Assembly (NCBI GenBank): GCA_041665985.1
Contig: JBAYHV010000004.1
Location: 1 to 37,240 of the forward strand
Length of the DNA stretch: 37,240 bases
Reading direction: 5' to 3'
From: CAIRYW01 sp041665985
GTDB lineage: Bacteria; Patescibacteriota; Minisyncoccia; Phycocordibacterales; CAIRYW01
The notes under the pieces were generated by a model. The model did not search any database and was not told the origin of the DNA. It was given only the letters and a program-made list of their open reading frames with translations. Of this stretch, positions 22,183 through 29,644 are shown piece after piece (position 1 is the stretch's first letter; each line of letters opens with the position of its first letter). The position numbers were made by a program, and so were the translations under genes.

Positions 22183-23931
22183 ATGATAATAAATGTTGAA
22201 CAACTAGAAAAGTTCGTTATTGATTCGGGTCTTATATCAAAGACTGATTTTGTTATTGCTAAAAAAGAGTCAGAAGAAAAAAAAGAAAGTATTGGAAAAA
22301 TTTTAATAAGTGAAGGAAAGATAAATGAAGACGATTTTAGTCGTATTAGTGCATATATTTTGGGAATTCCTTTTGTTGATCTTAGTGATAAAAAATTGGA
22401 TATAAATACGCTTTCCTTGATTCCTGAACCAATTGCACGAAAGCACAATCTAATTGCTTTTAAAAAAACTGATTCAGAGTTGGAAGTGGCAATGCTTGAT
22501 ACGGATGATCTTTCTGAAATAGATTTCATCAATAAAAAAACAGGACTCCGAATTTTGCCAAGACTGACAAATGTCGCTTCAATAAAATCAGGTATTCTTC
22601 AATATCAAAAAAGTCTCAAGGCAGATTTTGGAGATATTATTAAAACTGAATCTGATTCTATGCCGACTCACAATGGAAACGGATCAGATCAGAGTGCTGA
22701 AGATCTCAAAAAAATAGCAGAAGATATTCCTGTTGTCCGTATTGTTGATACTTTGCTTAAACACGCTATTTTGCAATCAGCATCAGATATCCACATAGAA
22801 CCATATGAAAATGAAGTTGTTATTCGTTATCGAGTAGATGGAATACTTCATGATGCGATGATCTTGCCCAAAAATGCCGGCTCAGGAATTACAGCCAGAA
22901 TTAAAGTTCTTTCAAGTCTTAAGCTAGATGAAAAAAGACTTCCTCAAGACGGTAGATTTAAAATTGATCTTGGGGGAGAAAAAGTTTCTTTTAGAGTTTC
23001 GATGTTGCCAACTTATTATGGCGAAAAAACTGTAATGCGATTGCTTCGTGAAGGTTCATCTGGATTTACTCTTGAAGGTCTAGGTTTTTATGGAGATGGC
23101 CTCGAAAAGATCCATGAAGCTATGAGATACACAACTGGAATGTTTCTGACAACGGGACCTACTGGAAGCGGAAAGACCACGACCCTTTATACTTTGCTTG
23201 AACTTTTAAATACGCCAAATGTAAATATTTCAACAATTGAAGATCCTATTGAATATCAAATGCAGAGAATTAATCAGACTCAGGTAAAGCCTGATATTGG
23301 TTTTTCTTTTTCCACAGGATTAAGGTCTCTTGTTAGACAAGACCCAGATATTATTATGGTGGGTGAAATTCGAGATACAGAAACAGCTTCTCTTGCTATT
23401 AATGCTGCCCTTACTGGTCACTTGGTACTTTCAACTCTCCACACAAATTCCGCAGCCGGAGCCATTCCTAGACTTATTGACATGAAATGCGAGCCTTTTC
23501 TTTTGGTCTCGACCATTAAAATTGTTATTGGACAAAGACTAGTAAGAAGATTAGAAAAACCTAAAGATAAATATAAACTTTCAACCGCTGAATTAAAAAA
23601 TTTAATTTCAAAAATAAATTCTGCACGAGTTCTTGAGGTGCTTAAAGCCGAAAAAATAATTAAACCAGAAACAGATTGGAAAGATGTTGAATTTTGGAAA
23701 CAAAATCCTACAAAAGAATATCCAGACGGCTATCACTCTCGAATAGGCATTTATGAAATTCTTAGAGTTACTCCAACTATTAGAGAAATGATCATGAAAA
23801 ATTCATCATCAGATGAGATCGATATTCAAGCAAAAAAAGAAGGAATGCTTTCTATTGTAGAAGATGGAATTGTTAAAGCTGTCAAAGGTTTGACCACTAT
23901 TGAAGAGGTTCTTAGGGTTATTTCAGAGTAG
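22183..23931 (+). CDS. pilB: Type IV pilus assembly ATPase PilB
   Basis: A 582-residue hexameric AAA-type motor that drives pilin polymerisation. The N-terminal MshEN-like domain (about 1-150) is followed by the secretion ATPase domain. Walker A is GPTGSGKTT (about 325-333), the Asp box region is EDPIEYQM, Walker B is DIIMVGEIRD (about 389-398) and the His box is LVLSTLHTN. The usual tetra-cysteine zinc motif near GYHSRIGIYE is missing, a divergence from classical PilB. pilC lies 3.3 kb downstream, with an antitoxin and a DGR in between. Confidence 0.95.
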   Translation: MIINVEQLEKFVIDSGLISKTDFVIAKKESEEKKESIGKILISEGKINEDDFSRISAYILGIPFVDLSDKKLDINTLSLIPEPIARKHNLIAFKKTDSELEVAMLDTDDLSEIDFINKKTGLRILPRLTNVASIKSGILQYQKSLKADFGDIIKTESDSMPTHNGNGSDQSAEDLKKIAEDIPVVRIVDTLLKHAILQSASDIHIEPYENEVVIRYRVDGILHDAMILPKNAGSGITARIKVLSSLKLDEKRLPQDGRFKIDLGGEKVSFRVSMLPTYYGEKTVMRLLREGSSGFTLEGLGFYGDGLEKIHEAMRYTTGMFLTTGPTGSGKTTTLYTLLELLNTPNVNISTIEDPIEYQMQRINQTQVKPDIGFSFSTGLRSLVRQDPDIIMVGEIRDTETASLAINAALTGHLVLSTLHTNSAAGAIPRLIDMKCEPFLLVSTIKIVIGQRLVRRLEKPKDKYKLSTAELKNLISKINSARVLEVLKAEKIIKPETDWKDVEFWKQNPTKEYPDGYHSRIGIYEILRVTPTIREMIMKNSSSDEIDIQAKKEGMLSIVEDGIVKAVKGLTTIEEVLRVISE

Positions 23932-23941
23932 CTCATTACTT

Positions 23942-24033
23942 TGTCATTCCCGTGGAAACGGGAATCCAGTTGACTAGAAAATAATGAATTTATGAATATA
24001 TTTTCTGTCATTCCCGCTTTCGCGGGAATGACA
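23942..24033. repeat. Pair of REP-like palindromes
   Basis: TGTCATTCCCG / CGGGAAT palindromes at 23942-23969 and 24006-24033, separated by an AT-rich spacer, like a BIME. They lie between pilB and the convergent antitoxin gene. Confidence 0.8.
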
Positions 24034-24060
24034 AATAAATATCCGATCTTCATAATAATT

Positions 24061-24336
24061 TTATTTATTTAAGTGCTTAATAAAGTCTTCAACATTATCA
24101 AACATAGGGGAAATATTTTTTCCTTGTTCCATTTCCTTGAGTGCTGTCATAATTTGTTTGTGAGTTTTTTTGTTAAATTTTTCTTTAGGGACTAGCTCCA
24201 TATCTAATTTTCCTTGAACAAATGCTTTTGTGGCAAATTTAAGTACAGAGGAGAAGGGAATTCCTTCGCTCTGAGCTTTTTTCATCGCTTTTGCTTTTAA
24301 TGTTTTATCTAAGTTGAATATTACTTGTGTTGTCAT
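24061..24336 (-). CDS. RelB/DinJ-like antitoxin without a partner
   Basis: 91 residues starting at MTTQVIFNLDKTLKAKAMKKA. The beta-strand/helix/helix pattern and IPFSSVLKFATKAF are RelB/DinJ-like. The C-terminus ENVEDFIKHL-type segment (here DNVEDFIKHLNK) resembles toxin-binding tails. The start at 24336 is preferred to an upstream ATG made of Tyr/Ile repeats. No toxin gene follows; REP-like palindromes occupy the expected place. An orphan antitoxin is inferred. Confidence 0.7.
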   Translation of the reverse strand: MTTQVIFNLDKTLKAKAMKKAQSEGIPFSSVLKFATKAFVQGKLDMELVPKEKFNKKTHKQIMTALKEMEQGKNISPMFDNVEDFIKHLNK

Positions 24337-24358
24337 TTTTGTTTTATATTTAATAATT

Positions 24359-24394
24359 ATATATATCTTATATATATAAGATATATATGTCAAA
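24359..24394 (-). promoter_or_regulatory. Promoter and palindromic operator of the orphan antitoxin
   Basis: Minus-strand TTGACA (24393-24388) and a TAAGAT -10 (24370-24365), 17 bp apart. The palindrome ATATATATCTTA / TAAGATATATAT (24359-24388) covers the spacer and -10, fitting autorepression. Confidence 0.5.
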
Positions 24395-24556
24395 TAAGAT
24401 GATTCTAATTATTTAGGTCACATATACGCTCATTTCTTGATTTGAGAGAAAACCGCCATATGTATGGGCATATTACCGAGGGGTATTGCTTTTTCTAATA
24501 ATGTGTGATAAAATACTAAAATCAAGTTCTTTGATATGACTTGCGAACAAAACAGT

Positions 24557-24608
24557 CGTCATAGCCAAAAGGTGCTTATTTATATATAGGCTTTTCTTGG
24601 CTATGACG
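24557..24608 (+). repeat. Hairpin in the leader of the DGR target gene
   Basis: Perfect 12-bp arms CGTCATAGCCAA / TTGGCTATGACG in the 290-bp gap upstream of the DGR target. There is no T-run, so it is more likely a leader structure than a terminator. Confidence 0.5.
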
Positions 24609-24683
24609 ATAAGGTAGTCCTCTAGCGCTTCAGATAAACCAAAGCCCCTTCCAAAAGGAGACGGCATTCAGAACTGTAAACAC

Positions 24684-25313
24684 ATGAAAACAACAATCGT
24701 TAGTGGACAATTGTCCAAAATCCTCGAACTCCTGGATCAAAAAGGTGTCACACCCGAAATGATTCAGGCCCGTCTTGAATCTGGTGTCCTTGCCGACATC
24801 TTCGAAACCTCCGCCGAATTTGGTCGCGACAACCGCGATTCATGGCGTAAAGCCTTCGGCCTCAACCCTCTCGTTCCCGAACCGATCATCCTCACCATCG
24901 ACTACACCAAGTCGCTTGAGGAGATGGTTGTCGCCGGACTCTACGACTGGAAAAACGACAACCTTGATGCGAAACGGTTTCCGGTGAAAGGCACAGGCAC
25001 AACTGAAGTCGAAGCCAAAATCTTCCACTTCAACCGTAACATTTCCTCGGAGGACGCCAAGCGTTTGATTGAGGAAGCAGGCTATGAAGTGGCGAAGACG
25101 GAACATCTCCTGGCTTTCGGGGCCAAATACCCCGACGAGCAGAGGAAGTTCCCAATCGTCGCCCTTGGCTCCGCTCACGAGGTCGTTGGCGACCGCCGCG
25201 TCCCGTGTTTGGACGGGGATGTTTCGAGGCGTGGCCTCTACCTCCATTGGTGGGACTTTGGCTGGAACTCCGACTGTCGCTTCCTTGCCGTTCGCAAAGT
25301 CACTCGGGAATAG
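24684..25313 (+). CDS. DGR target protein with C-terminal variable repeat
   Basis: 209 residues, no signal peptide or membrane helix. Residues 1-155 include SLEEMVVAGLYDWKND, KRFPVKG, VEAKIFHFNRNISSEDAKRLIEEAGYE and HLLAFGAKYPDEQRKFPIVALGS. The variable repeat covers about residues 160-204 and holds the scaffold WW-x-x-x-W-N-S-x-x-RFLAVR, probably the ligand-binding C-terminus of a C-type-lectin-like fold as in other DGR targets (inference). 16 codons differ from the template's reading, plus one at the repeat edge. Base composition is much more GC-rich than the neighbourhood, matching the template. An AAGGAG motif lies about 26 bases upstream, too far for a normal ribosome-binding site. The ligand and location are unknown; a cytoplasmic site is the default reading. 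Confidence 0.85.
   Translation: MKTTIVSGQLSKILELLDQKGVTPEMIQARLESGVLADIFETSAEFGRDNRDSWRKAFGLNPLVPEPIILTIDYTKSLEEMVVAGLYDWKNDNLDAKRFPVKGTGTTEVEAKIFHFNRNISSEDAKRLIEEAGYEVAKTEHLLAFGAKYPDEQRKFPIVALGSAHEVVGDRRVPCLDGDVSRRGLYLHWWDFGWNSDCRFLAVRKVTRE
25163..25295 (+). repeat. DGR variable repeat (VR)
   Basis: 133 bp aligned without gaps to the template repeat at 25636-25768. 24 substitutions, all at positions that are adenine in the template. The last 18 bases are invariant and adenine-free, like an initiation-of-mutagenic-homing end. Confidence 0.95.
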
Positions 25314-25367
25314 GTTTCTCGATCCCTCGGGCTTGCCCTTGGAATCTTGGACACTTGGTCCCTTCCG

Positions 25368-25408
25368 CACCCTGTGCTGTCTCACGACGGCACAGGGTGT
25401 TCTTTTTT
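25368..25408 (+). terminator. Terminator/hairpin downstream of VR
   Basis: Stem CACCCTGTGC / GCACAGGGTG (25368-25377, 25390-25399) and a T-run. It lies 72 bp after VR. It ends the target transcript and may double as the cruciform found downstream of VR in some DGRs. Confidence 0.75.
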
Positions 25409-25635
25409 GATATAATATTTTCGACAAATGAAAAATCTAAGGTTACGGCTTTGGGTAATTTGTCCGCAACATCCATAATGAGAATTAGAAAGGTTAAGAT
25501 TTTTCTAAGAGAGTTGTGGAGTAAACTTAAAAAACGAAAGATAGTTGGTATGGGAAACTAAGTGATAGATTAATGTCACGAATTCGATACAGCTTTTAAA
25601 GAAATTTGGGAGCAGTGAAATAGGTGGTTTCTCAT
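25409..25635 (+). promoter_or_regulatory. Leader region of the template RNA
   Basis: No convincing gene; short ORFs of 16 and 27 codons only. A TATAAT box at 25411-25416 is a candidate -10 for the template transcript, without a clear -35. The template-repeat RNA presumably starts in this interval. Confidence 0.4.
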
Positions 25636-25768
25636 ACAAGGCTCCGCTCACAAGGTCAATGGCAACCGCAACGTCCCGTATTTGAACAAGGATGATTCGA
25701 AGCGTAACCTCAACCTCAATTGGTGGGACAATGACTGGAACTCCAACTATCGCTTCCTTGCCGTTCGC
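25636..25768 (+). ncRNA. DGR template repeat (TR)
   Basis: 133 bp homologous to VR and rich in AAC, AAT and AAG triplets, as expected for templates tuned so that adenine mutagenesis changes codon positions 1 and 2 (about 36 adenines, 24 changed in VR). It lies 418 bp upstream of the reverse transcriptase in the same orientation. The avd stop codon on the other strand is two bases after its end. Its transcript would be the template for the mutagenised cDNA. Confidence 0.95.
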
Positions 25769-25770
25769 CA

Positions 25771-26186
25771 CTATCGCAGTTTCTCTCGAGATATTTCCTC
25801 GGGAGTTTTGTTTAAGAGTTGTCGTTTCCAACCACCTAGCATTTTACCAATTTCTGAAAACTTCTCTGATAAGTGAACATATTTCTTATTATCTAACGCT
25901 TTTATTTCCCAAGATAAAAGAAGTAATAGTTTTACAAGGTCAACCTTAGAAATACTTTTATTCAGTAGTATCTTTTTTTCTTCGGAATGAGTGTAACTTG
26001 CTAGAAAAGTATATTCAATTGCTTCAAGAAAAAGAATATCTATTTTGGATCCAATAGTAAAACGATTTGCTTTAGGAAAATGAGTTAGATAGTTTTGCCA
26101 AATCCCATATGCCTCTTTGAGCTTTAAAACTACTGGAATAAGTTTTGTTGGGGGGGGGGTAGATTTATAGGTCTTGAATTTAACAT
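25771..26186 (-). pseudogene. avd: DGR accessory variability determinant (avd), frame broken at a C10 tract
   Basis: The minus strand encodes a four-helix-bundle protein of the Avd family: LIPVVLKLKEAYGIWQNY, IEYTFLASY, VKLLLLLSWEIKALDNKKY and the hallmark EIGKMLGGWK. Avd binds the reverse transcriptase and template RNA and is needed for mutagenic homing. The only reasonable start is the ATG at 26186-26184. Nine codons later a run of ten C's (26159-26150 on this strand) puts the downstream frame out of register. Eight or eleven C's would give an intact protein of 137 or 138 residues. Either a phase-variable switch or a homopolymer sequencing error. The gene is antisense to the spacer between TR and RT. 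Confidence 0.8.
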
Positions 26187-27158
26187 ATGTACGATAATAT
26201 CATTTCTATCGAAAACCTGCTTCATGCTTGGAAAGAATTCCTAAAAGGGAAGAGAAAAAAAGACGATGTCCAAAGATTTTATTACCAGCTTTTTGATAAT
26301 ATTCTACTTTTGCATAATGATCTAAAAAATCAGACTTATAAGCATGGCGGATATTATGCTTTTAATATTTCAGATCCAAAACCTAGGAATATTCATAAGG
26401 CGACGGTTAGAGATAGACTACTACATCACGCAATTTATAGAGTTTTATATCTATTTTTTGATAATAAGTTTATTTATGATTCGTATTCTTGTAGAAAGTT
26501 TAAAGGAACACATAGAGCAATAGAAAGATTTAGAAAGTTTACATATAAAGCAAGTCTAAATAATACTAAGACTTTGTGGATTCTTAAATGTGATATTAAA
26601 AAGTTTTTTGCTTCCATTGATCATGTTGTCTTACTGAATATAGTTCAGAAATATATAAAGGATGAGAAGGTGATAGATTTAATTAATAGGGTAGTTACAA
26701 GTTTTGAAAGTACATCATTAGGCAAAGGTCTCCCTCTTGGGAATCTAACTTCTCAAATATTGGTAAATATTTATATGAATGAATTCGATCAGTGGATGAA
26801 ACACGAGATGAAGATAAAATATTATATTCGATATGCCGATGACTTTGTGGTGTTGTATACAGACAAAAGATTTCTTGAAGATTTGATTCCAAAAATATCA
26901 GAGTTTCTAGATACAAGATTAAAATTATCTATGCATCCAAATAAAATGTTTATAAAAACTCTTGCTTCTGGTGTGGATTTTCTTGGTTGGGTGCATTTCC
27001 CAGAGCATAGGGTTTTGAGGACAGCAACAAAAAAGAGAATGTTTAGAAATTTAACTGAAAAAAATTTATCTTCATATGTTGGATTATGCAAACACGGAAA
27101 CGCTTATAAAAGTATTAATGATCTGGATTCCCGCCTGCGCGGGAATGACAGAATATAA
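26187..27158 (+). CDS. DGR reverse transcriptase
   Basis: 323 residues of the retron/DGR/group II-like reverse transcriptase superfamily. Motifs: PKPRNIHKATVRDRLLHHAIY (65-85), catalytic D136 in CDIKKFFASIDH, GLPLGNLTSQ (181-190, the SQ that marks DGR enzymes), YADD (216-219) with F220, and GVDFLGW (262-268). It copies the template RNA while misincorporating at adenines. The ATG abuts the avd start codon in the palindrome CATATG, so the genes diverge with no gap. The last about ten residues (LDSRLRGND) are encoded by a REP-like palindrome, so the native C-terminus has been replaced. Confidence 0.95.
   Translation: MYDNIISIENLLHAWKEFLKGKRKKDDVQRFYYQLFDNILLLHNDLKNQTYKHGGYYAFNISDPKPRNIHKATVRDRLLHHAIYRVLYLFFDNKFIYDSYSCRKFKGTHRAIERFRKFTYKASLNNTKTLWILKCDIKKFFASIDHVVLLNIVQKYIKDEKVIDLINRVVTSFESTSLGKGLPLGNLTSQILVNIYMNEFDQWMKHEMKIKYYIRYADDFVVLYTDKRFLEDLIPKISEFLDTRLKLSMHPNKMFIKTLASGVDFLGWVHFPEHRVLRTATKKRMFRNLTEKNLSSYVGLCKHGNAYKSINDLDSRLRGNDRI
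27123..27150. repeat. REP-like palindrome inside the reverse transcriptase 3' end
   Basis: CTGGATTCCCGC / GCGGGAATGACA arms, identical over 28 bases to the copy at 17975-18002. It supplies the last codons of the reverse transcriptase before the stop. Confidence 0.85.
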
Positions 27159-27212
27159 GAAGTGACAAAATAGAGAGAATGATAAACAGATATGTGATAA
27201 AATTTAAGCGTA

Positions 27213-28421
27213 ATGAAATTTAAAGTTACATATAAAAACGGCGATAATGTTGGTGAAGGGGTATTTGAAGCGCAAGATAAATTTGCTCTTTTCAGTGAAT
27301 TAAAAAAAGAAGGACTTTCTTTAATAAAATTTTCTGAAGTAAATAAATTTAATTTAAATATAAATCTTCCTTTTTTGGGGGTAAACAAACTAAAATTTCA
27401 CGACAGAATTATTTTTGCTAGAAACTTAGGTTCAATGCTCAAGGCGGGCCTTTCACTTTCAAGAGCTCTTCAAGTTATTGAAAAACAATCTAAGGCGCCA
27501 AAAATGAAGAGCGTACTTAATGATCTGATAAAAAATGTTGCCGAAGGAAAAACCCTTCATCATGCTCTAGGATTATACCCAGATAATTTTAATTCTTTGT
27601 TTACTTCTATGGTCAAAGCGGGAGAAGAGAGTGGTTCACTTTCAGATTCCTTGAAATTAGTGGCCGATCAAATGGAAAAAAATTATAATTTAATAAAAAA
27701 AGTTAAAGGAGCAATGATCTATCCAGCTATTATTCTTTGTGTGATGACTGCTGTTGGAGTTTTAATGCTTTTGTTCGTAGTTCCTGGTTTGACTTCGACT
27801 TTTACAGAACTTCATGCTGAATTGCCTCTCTCAACTCAAATAGTTTTAAGTCTCAGTAGTCTTATCAGAGATCATTATGTTCTTTTTGTCGTCGGTATAA
27901 TTTCAATAATTTTTATTTTTATTTCAATCATTCGAACAAAACAAGGTAAATATTTTTTTGATAAATTACTTATTGGAATGCCTGTCGTTGGAGAAATAGT
28001 TAAGCAAACGAATGCCGCAAGGACCACTAGAACAATGTCTTCTCTTTTGGCCTCTGGGGTTGAGGTTGTAAAGAGCGCTCAAATCACTAGAGATGTTCTC
28101 CAGAATTCTCAATACAAAAATATAATGGAAAAAGTTTCTGTTGCAATCCAAAAAGGAGAGCCTATCTCAAAAGTTTTTGAGAAGTATGAAAATCTTTATC
28201 CTTCTTTCGTTTCCGAAATGACAAGTGTTGGCGAAGAAACAGGTAAGCTTTCTGAGATGCTAAAGCAAACGGCTGAATACTATGAAAGTGAAGTTGAACA
28301 AAAGACTAAAGACATGTCACAAATCGTAGAGCCTGTTTTGATGGTTGTGATCGGAATAGCTGTAGGTTTTTTTGCGGTATCAATGATCACCCCAATGTAT
28401 ACTGTACTCAATAATATTTAA
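27213..28421 (+). CDS. pilC: Type IV pilus inner-membrane platform protein PilC
   Basis: 402 residues of the GspF/PilC family. Two T2SF domains are visible: residues about 65-190 (LGSMLKAGLSLSRALQVIEKQ, then membrane helix IYPAIILCVMTAVGVLMLLFVVPGL) and about 265-390 (SSLLASGVEVVKSAQITRDV, and final helix VEPVLMVVIGIAVGFFAVSMITPMY). It connects the PilB motor to the pilus base. It begins the downstream half of the pilus locus, separated from pilB by the DGR. Confidence 0.95.
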   Translation: MKFKVTYKNGDNVGEGVFEAQDKFALFSELKKEGLSLIKFSEVNKFNLNINLPFLGVNKLKFHDRIIFARNLGSMLKAGLSLSRALQVIEKQSKAPKMKSVLNDLIKNVAEGKTLHHALGLYPDNFNSLFTSMVKAGEESGSLSDSLKLVADQMEKNYNLIKKVKGAMIYPAIILCVMTAVGVLMLLFVVPGLTSTFTELHAELPLSTQIVLSLSSLIRDHYVLFVVGIISIIFIFISIIRTKQGKYFFDKLLIGMPVVGEIVKQTNAARTTRTMSSLLASGVEVVKSAQITRDVLQNSQYKNIMEKVSVAIQKGEPISKVFEKYENLYPSFVSEMTSVGEETGKLSEMLKQTAEYYESEVEQKTKDMSQIVEPVLMVVIGIAVGFFAVSMITPMYTVLNNI

Positions 28422-28481
28422 TTATTTTTTTATTTTTGTTTTTGCGGTAAATCAAAAAGAAAGTTTTTGAATAAAACAATT

Positions 28482-28952
28482 ATGATATTTAAATTTAAAA
28501 AACAAAATTACAAAAAAACAGGGGTTGGTTTTACAACTCTTGAATTGATCATGGTTGTAGCTGTTCTTTTTATTTTGGGAGTGATCTCGATTTCTGGTAT
28601 GTCTAGCATTTCAAATAAAAGTTATTTAAGTTCAGACGTAGAAGTGGTCAAGTCTGCACTTTTAAAAGCAAGAACAATGTCAATTAATGGAATTGGAGGA
28701 ACTGAACACGGAATTTATTTAGCTTCAACCTCAGTTACTATTTTTCAAGGAACTAATGTTGTCGGAGCTACGACTGATTCAGTATATAATCTAAGTCATG
28801 GGGTTATATCTTCTGTTTCTCTTTCAAATGCAACTACCAGTTTTTACTTTAGTAAAATAACTGGCAATCCAAGTGCATTTGGAAATTTAGTTTTGAGTGA
28901 AAAAAATGCTTCAACTACGATCACAGTTTATGCATCTGGCCTTTCTGAGTAA
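28482..28952 (+). CDS. Type IV prepilin-like protein
   Basis: 156 residues from the ATG at 28482; a TTG five codons upstream is an alternative. The prepilin peptidase site is GVG|FTTLEL with Glu at +5, followed by a hydrophobic helix (IMVVAVLFILGVISI). The remainder is Ser/Thr-rich beta-like sequence, as in GspH/FimT pseudopilins. Follows pilC by 60 bp. It is a major or minor pilin; which cannot be told. Confidence 0.85.
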   Translation: MIFKFKKQNYKKTGVGFTTLELIMVVAVLFILGVISISGMSSISNKSYLSSDVEVVKSALLKARTMSINGIGGTEHGIYLASTSVTIFQGTNVVGATTDSVYNLSHGVISSVSLSNATTSFYFSKITGNPSAFGNLVLSEKNASTTITVYASGLSE

Positions 28953-29027
28953 TTAAAAATAATTAAAATTTAAAATCAAATCTGAATTTAAATGGCCCAA
29001 AACCCAAAAAACAAAAATCAGGATTCT

Positions 29028-29175
29028 GGCTTTACCCGAGCACTAAGTCTATCTTCGTCTTGTTTTTTCAATTTAACAAATAGGGTTAATTCAAAATTTA
29101 ATTAGTATTCATTATTTTTATGTCAAAATCACAACAAGACCTAAAAACAAAGATAGACTTAGTGCGCGGGTTTAG
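29028..29175. repeat. Inverted repeat enclosing the second prepilin start codon
   Basis: CACTAAGTCTATCTT (29041-29055) is the exact reverse complement of 29150-29164, and imperfect pairing extends to about 40 bp per arm. The loop contains the start codon at 29120. It lies within coding sequence on the right side. Confidence 0.7.
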
Positions 29176-29644
29176 CCTCATTGAAATAATTATTGCCTCA
29201 TCAGTTATTCTTATTGTGTGGATCGTTGTTTTTTATACTTTTTCAGTTCTGACTCAATTTTCTAGCAGAAGCAATTCTTCTATTAAAGCTTCAATGATTC
29301 TTGAAGAAGGAGGTGAGGCACTACGCTCCCTTAAAGATTCTTCTTGGACAAACAATATTGCCCCTTCTTCTACTTGTACAGATTCTTATCCTTGTCGATT
29401 GTCATACAATACAATAAGTAATTTATGGACATCAACCACATCACTTATAATGATAGATAATAAATTTGATAGAATTTTTTTTCTATCAGCTGTGAATCGA
29501 GATTCAAATTTTAATGTTGTAACTTCTGGAGGAACAATTGATCAAAATAGCAAAAAAGCTACCGTTATTGTTTCTTGGTATCAAGGAAATGCCACAACAA
29601 GCCAAAGTTTAGAAACTTATTTATTCAATGATCTCAACAATTAA
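29120..29644 (+). CDS. Type IV prepilin-like protein
   Basis: 174 residues. Prepilin site VRG|FSLIEI with Glu at +5, preceded by a basic leader (MSKSQQDLKTKIDL). Hydrophobic helix IIIASSVILIVWIVVFYTF, then a globular domain with one possible disulphide pair (TCTDSYPC). Minor pilin/GspI-type. It overlaps the next prepilin by 17 bases, so translation is probably coupled. Its 5' end is one arm of a long inverted repeat. Confidence 0.85.
   Translation: MSKSQQDLKTKIDLVRGFSLIEIIIASSVILIVWIVVFYTFSVLTQFSSRSNSSIKASMILEEGGEALRSLKDSSWTNNIAPSSTCTDSYPCRLSYNTISNLWTSTTSLIMIDNKFDRIFFLSAVNRDSNFNVVTSGGTIDQNSKKATVIVSWYQGNATTSQSLETYLFNDLNN

Noticed and set aside
24840..25427. 195-residue minus-strand frame opposite the DGR target
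   Set aside because: It is antisense to a gene whose VR changes are explained by the plus-strand reading; no start context was seen.
25505..25831. Minus-strand frame of 108 residues across the TR
   Set aside because: It is an open frame through the template repeat caused by its composition, with no relation to Avd or any family.
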